Assembly (NCBI GenBank): GCA_963995525.1
Contig: OZ023206.1
Span: 1,674,001 to 1,738,000, forward strand
Direction of reading: 5' to 3'
DNA length: 64,000 nt
Source: Escarpia spicata
Taxonomy: Eukaryota; Annelida; Polychaeta; Sabellida; Siboglinidae
Under the pieces are notes generated by a model that saw only the letters and a program-made list of their open reading frames with translations, was not told where the DNA came from and made no database searches. Within the stretch, counting starts at the first letter, position 1. Every line of letters starts with the position of its first letter. A program made the position numbers and the translations under genes. Of the stretch, positions 62,887 through 64,000 are shown in pieces.

Positions 62887-64000
62887 TCATCCCCATTTGA
62901 AGTTTTTTATTGTCTAAAGCAGCAGTACCTTCAGTACTCACGAGACAAACATGTCCCATATCAAAGTTATCGAAAACAATTAATGCAAATCACAGCAAAA
63001 CGGTATTTGCAGTGCATTTTTTTCGGCGGAAGGATTTTAATGTGGTCTTACCCCAAATATATGTTTTGAACGTTACAAATCTTCACGAAGGCTAGATTGA
63101 TATCAAGCTACACACATAACTAGATTAACCCCAAATGGGAATGCATGTTACCGTTTTATCCCCGTCATGTAAGTTACAAGAACATATTACGTAAGTTATA
63201 GGTGTGAAAACTCATCCCCATTTGATGTTTTATCTTGTGTAAAGCAGCAGTACATTCAGTACTCACGAGACAAACATGTCCCATGTCAAAATGTTCGAAA
63301 AAAATTAATGCATATCACAGCAAAACGGTATTTGTAGTGCACTTTTTTCGGCGGAAGGATCCTTAATGTTGTCTTACCCCAAATAGATGTTTTGCACGTT
63401 ACAAATCTTCACGAAGGCTAGATTGATATCAAGCTACACACATAACTAGATTAACCCCAAATGGGAATGCATGTTACCGTTTTATCCCCGTCACGTAAGT
63501 TACAAGAACATATTACGTAAGTTATAGGTGTGAAAACTCATCCCCATTTGATGTTTTATTTTGTCTAAAGCAGCAGTACATTCAGTACTCACGAGACAAA
63601 CATGTCCCATGTCAAAATGTTCGAAAAAAATTAATGCATATCACAGCAAAACGGTATTTGTAGTGCACTTTTTTCGGCGGAAGGATCCTTAATGTGGTCT
63701 TACCCCAAATAGATGTTTTGCATGTTACAAATCTTCACGAAGGCTAGATTGATATCATGCTACACACATAACTAGATTAACCCCAAATGGGAATGCATGT
63801 TACCGTTTTATCCCCGTCACGTAAGTTACAAGAACATATTACGTAAGTTATAGGTGTGAAAACTCATCCCCATTTGATGTTTTATTTTGTCTAAAGCAGC
63901 AGTACATTCAGTACTCACGAGACAAACATGTCCCATGTCAAAATGTTCGAAAAAAATTAATGCATATCACAGCAAAACGGTATTTGTAGTGCACTTTTTT
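62887..64000 (+). repeat. Terminal D-C-B-B monomers, last one cut by window edge
   Basis: The D copy at 62887 is 325 bp, with aaggattttaatg (one base lost), plus divergent ttttttattgtct, caaagttatcg, tttgcagtgcat, ttttgaacg and gtcatgtaag. It is the most diverged D in the window. It is followed by C (63212, with aatgttgtc), B (63538) and a partial B (63864-64000), the last two with tattttgtct. The array clearly continues beyond the window. Confidence 0.92.

Larger units (their letters stand above)
1..64000 (+). repeat. 326-bp tandem satellite array filling the window
   Basis: The whole window is one head-to-tail array of a 326-bp unit. The junction box tcatccccatt recurs at 1, 327, 653, 979, 1305, 1631, 1957 and so on to 63864, giving 196 full copies and one partial. 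Every copy has the same orientation and nothing interrupts the array. Departures from 326 bp are few: +1 at 20213, 34880 and 38467, +2 at 50530, -1 at 26408, 27711, 29340, 30969 and 62887, and -11 at 60638, 61605 and 62572. These sum to the observed -33 bp. A counted monomer (327-652) has 121 G+C in 326. Most differences between copies are shared class-specific substitutions. The unit is about two nucleosome repeats long. A centromeric or pericentromeric role is inferred from organisation alone. The strand label only records the orientation in which I read the monomer. Confidence 0.99.

Noticed and set aside
62910..63095. 61-codon open frame starting at TTG
   Set aside because: It lies in the 325-bp monomer at 62887, where a one-base loss shifts the frame. 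Its similarity to the 20236 frame reflects shared satellite sequence, not coding constraint.
1..64000. CRISPR array
   Set aside because: The repeats are contiguous 326-bp units with no short direct repeat separated by unique spacers, and no cas-like genes are present.
1..64000. Transposon or retroelement insertion
   Set aside because: The monomer register is accounted for base by base from 1 to 64000 (all length changes sum to -33 bp), leaving no room for any inserted element.

Overview
This window is a single uninterrupted tandem array of satellite DNA. It has no protein-coding gene, RNA gene, transposon or CRISPR array that I can support. Following one fixed junction (the tcatccccatt box), I placed 196 complete head-to-tail monomers plus a 137-bp partial one (63864-64000). 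The standard monomer is 326 bp, all monomers are in one orientation, and the twelve monomers of other lengths sum exactly to the observed drift (-33 bp). One monomer I counted base by base (327-652) has 37% G+C.

Megabase-style satellite with higher-order structure points to a eukaryote, and pericentromeric or centromeric heterochromatin is the likeliest setting. The length is about two nucleosomal repeats, and most monomers carry a BamHI site (GGATCC). Both facts recall the roughly 327-bp BamHI (pBV) centromeric satellite described in beet (Beta), but I cannot align to it here. The species assignment is a hypothesis only.

Monomers fall into recurring variant classes, which I name by linked diagnostic positions. 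Offsets count from the t of tcatcccc. E: head gaattttttt, gtccaagtg at about offset 73-81, usually cggagg before GGATCC. B: head gatgttttatcttgtct with gtcaaaatg. B': the B head with gtaaaaatg. C: head gatgttttatcttgtgt. D: head gaagtttttt, atcaaagttttcg, gcaaatc, gatctttaa, gcacgtt. D2: D head with atcaaagtgttcg, gtaatgcac and gatatttaa. Many monomers are mosaics, with the head of one class joined to the body of another.

The classes are arranged in blocks of local higher-order repeats (HORs) of changing length: a 5-mer twice (653-3912), a 3-mer (5217-7172), a 10-mer twice (8803-15322) with a contracted third copy, a 4-mer (19235-21843), a 4-mer (25756-29339), a 5-mer (29340-32597), an 11-mer twice (33902-41075), a 5-mer (42054-45313), a 3-mer (45314-47269), a 4-mer offset (47922-50203), a 10-mer with a nested 4-mer duplication (51184-59007), and a shortened 3-mer of 967 bp repeated to 62886. 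This is the pattern expected from repeated unequal exchange or segmental amplification, and it is the main biological content of the window.

The longest open frames (71, 92 and 61 codons) each lie in a monomer with a rare frame-changing indel. They are not genes. The most interesting points are the mosaic monomers, the nested and contracted HORs, the recurrent 11-bp deletion between CTTA repeats, the internal half-unit similarity, the paired ACGTAAGTTA motif, and the near-normal CpG frequency in what should be heterochromatin.
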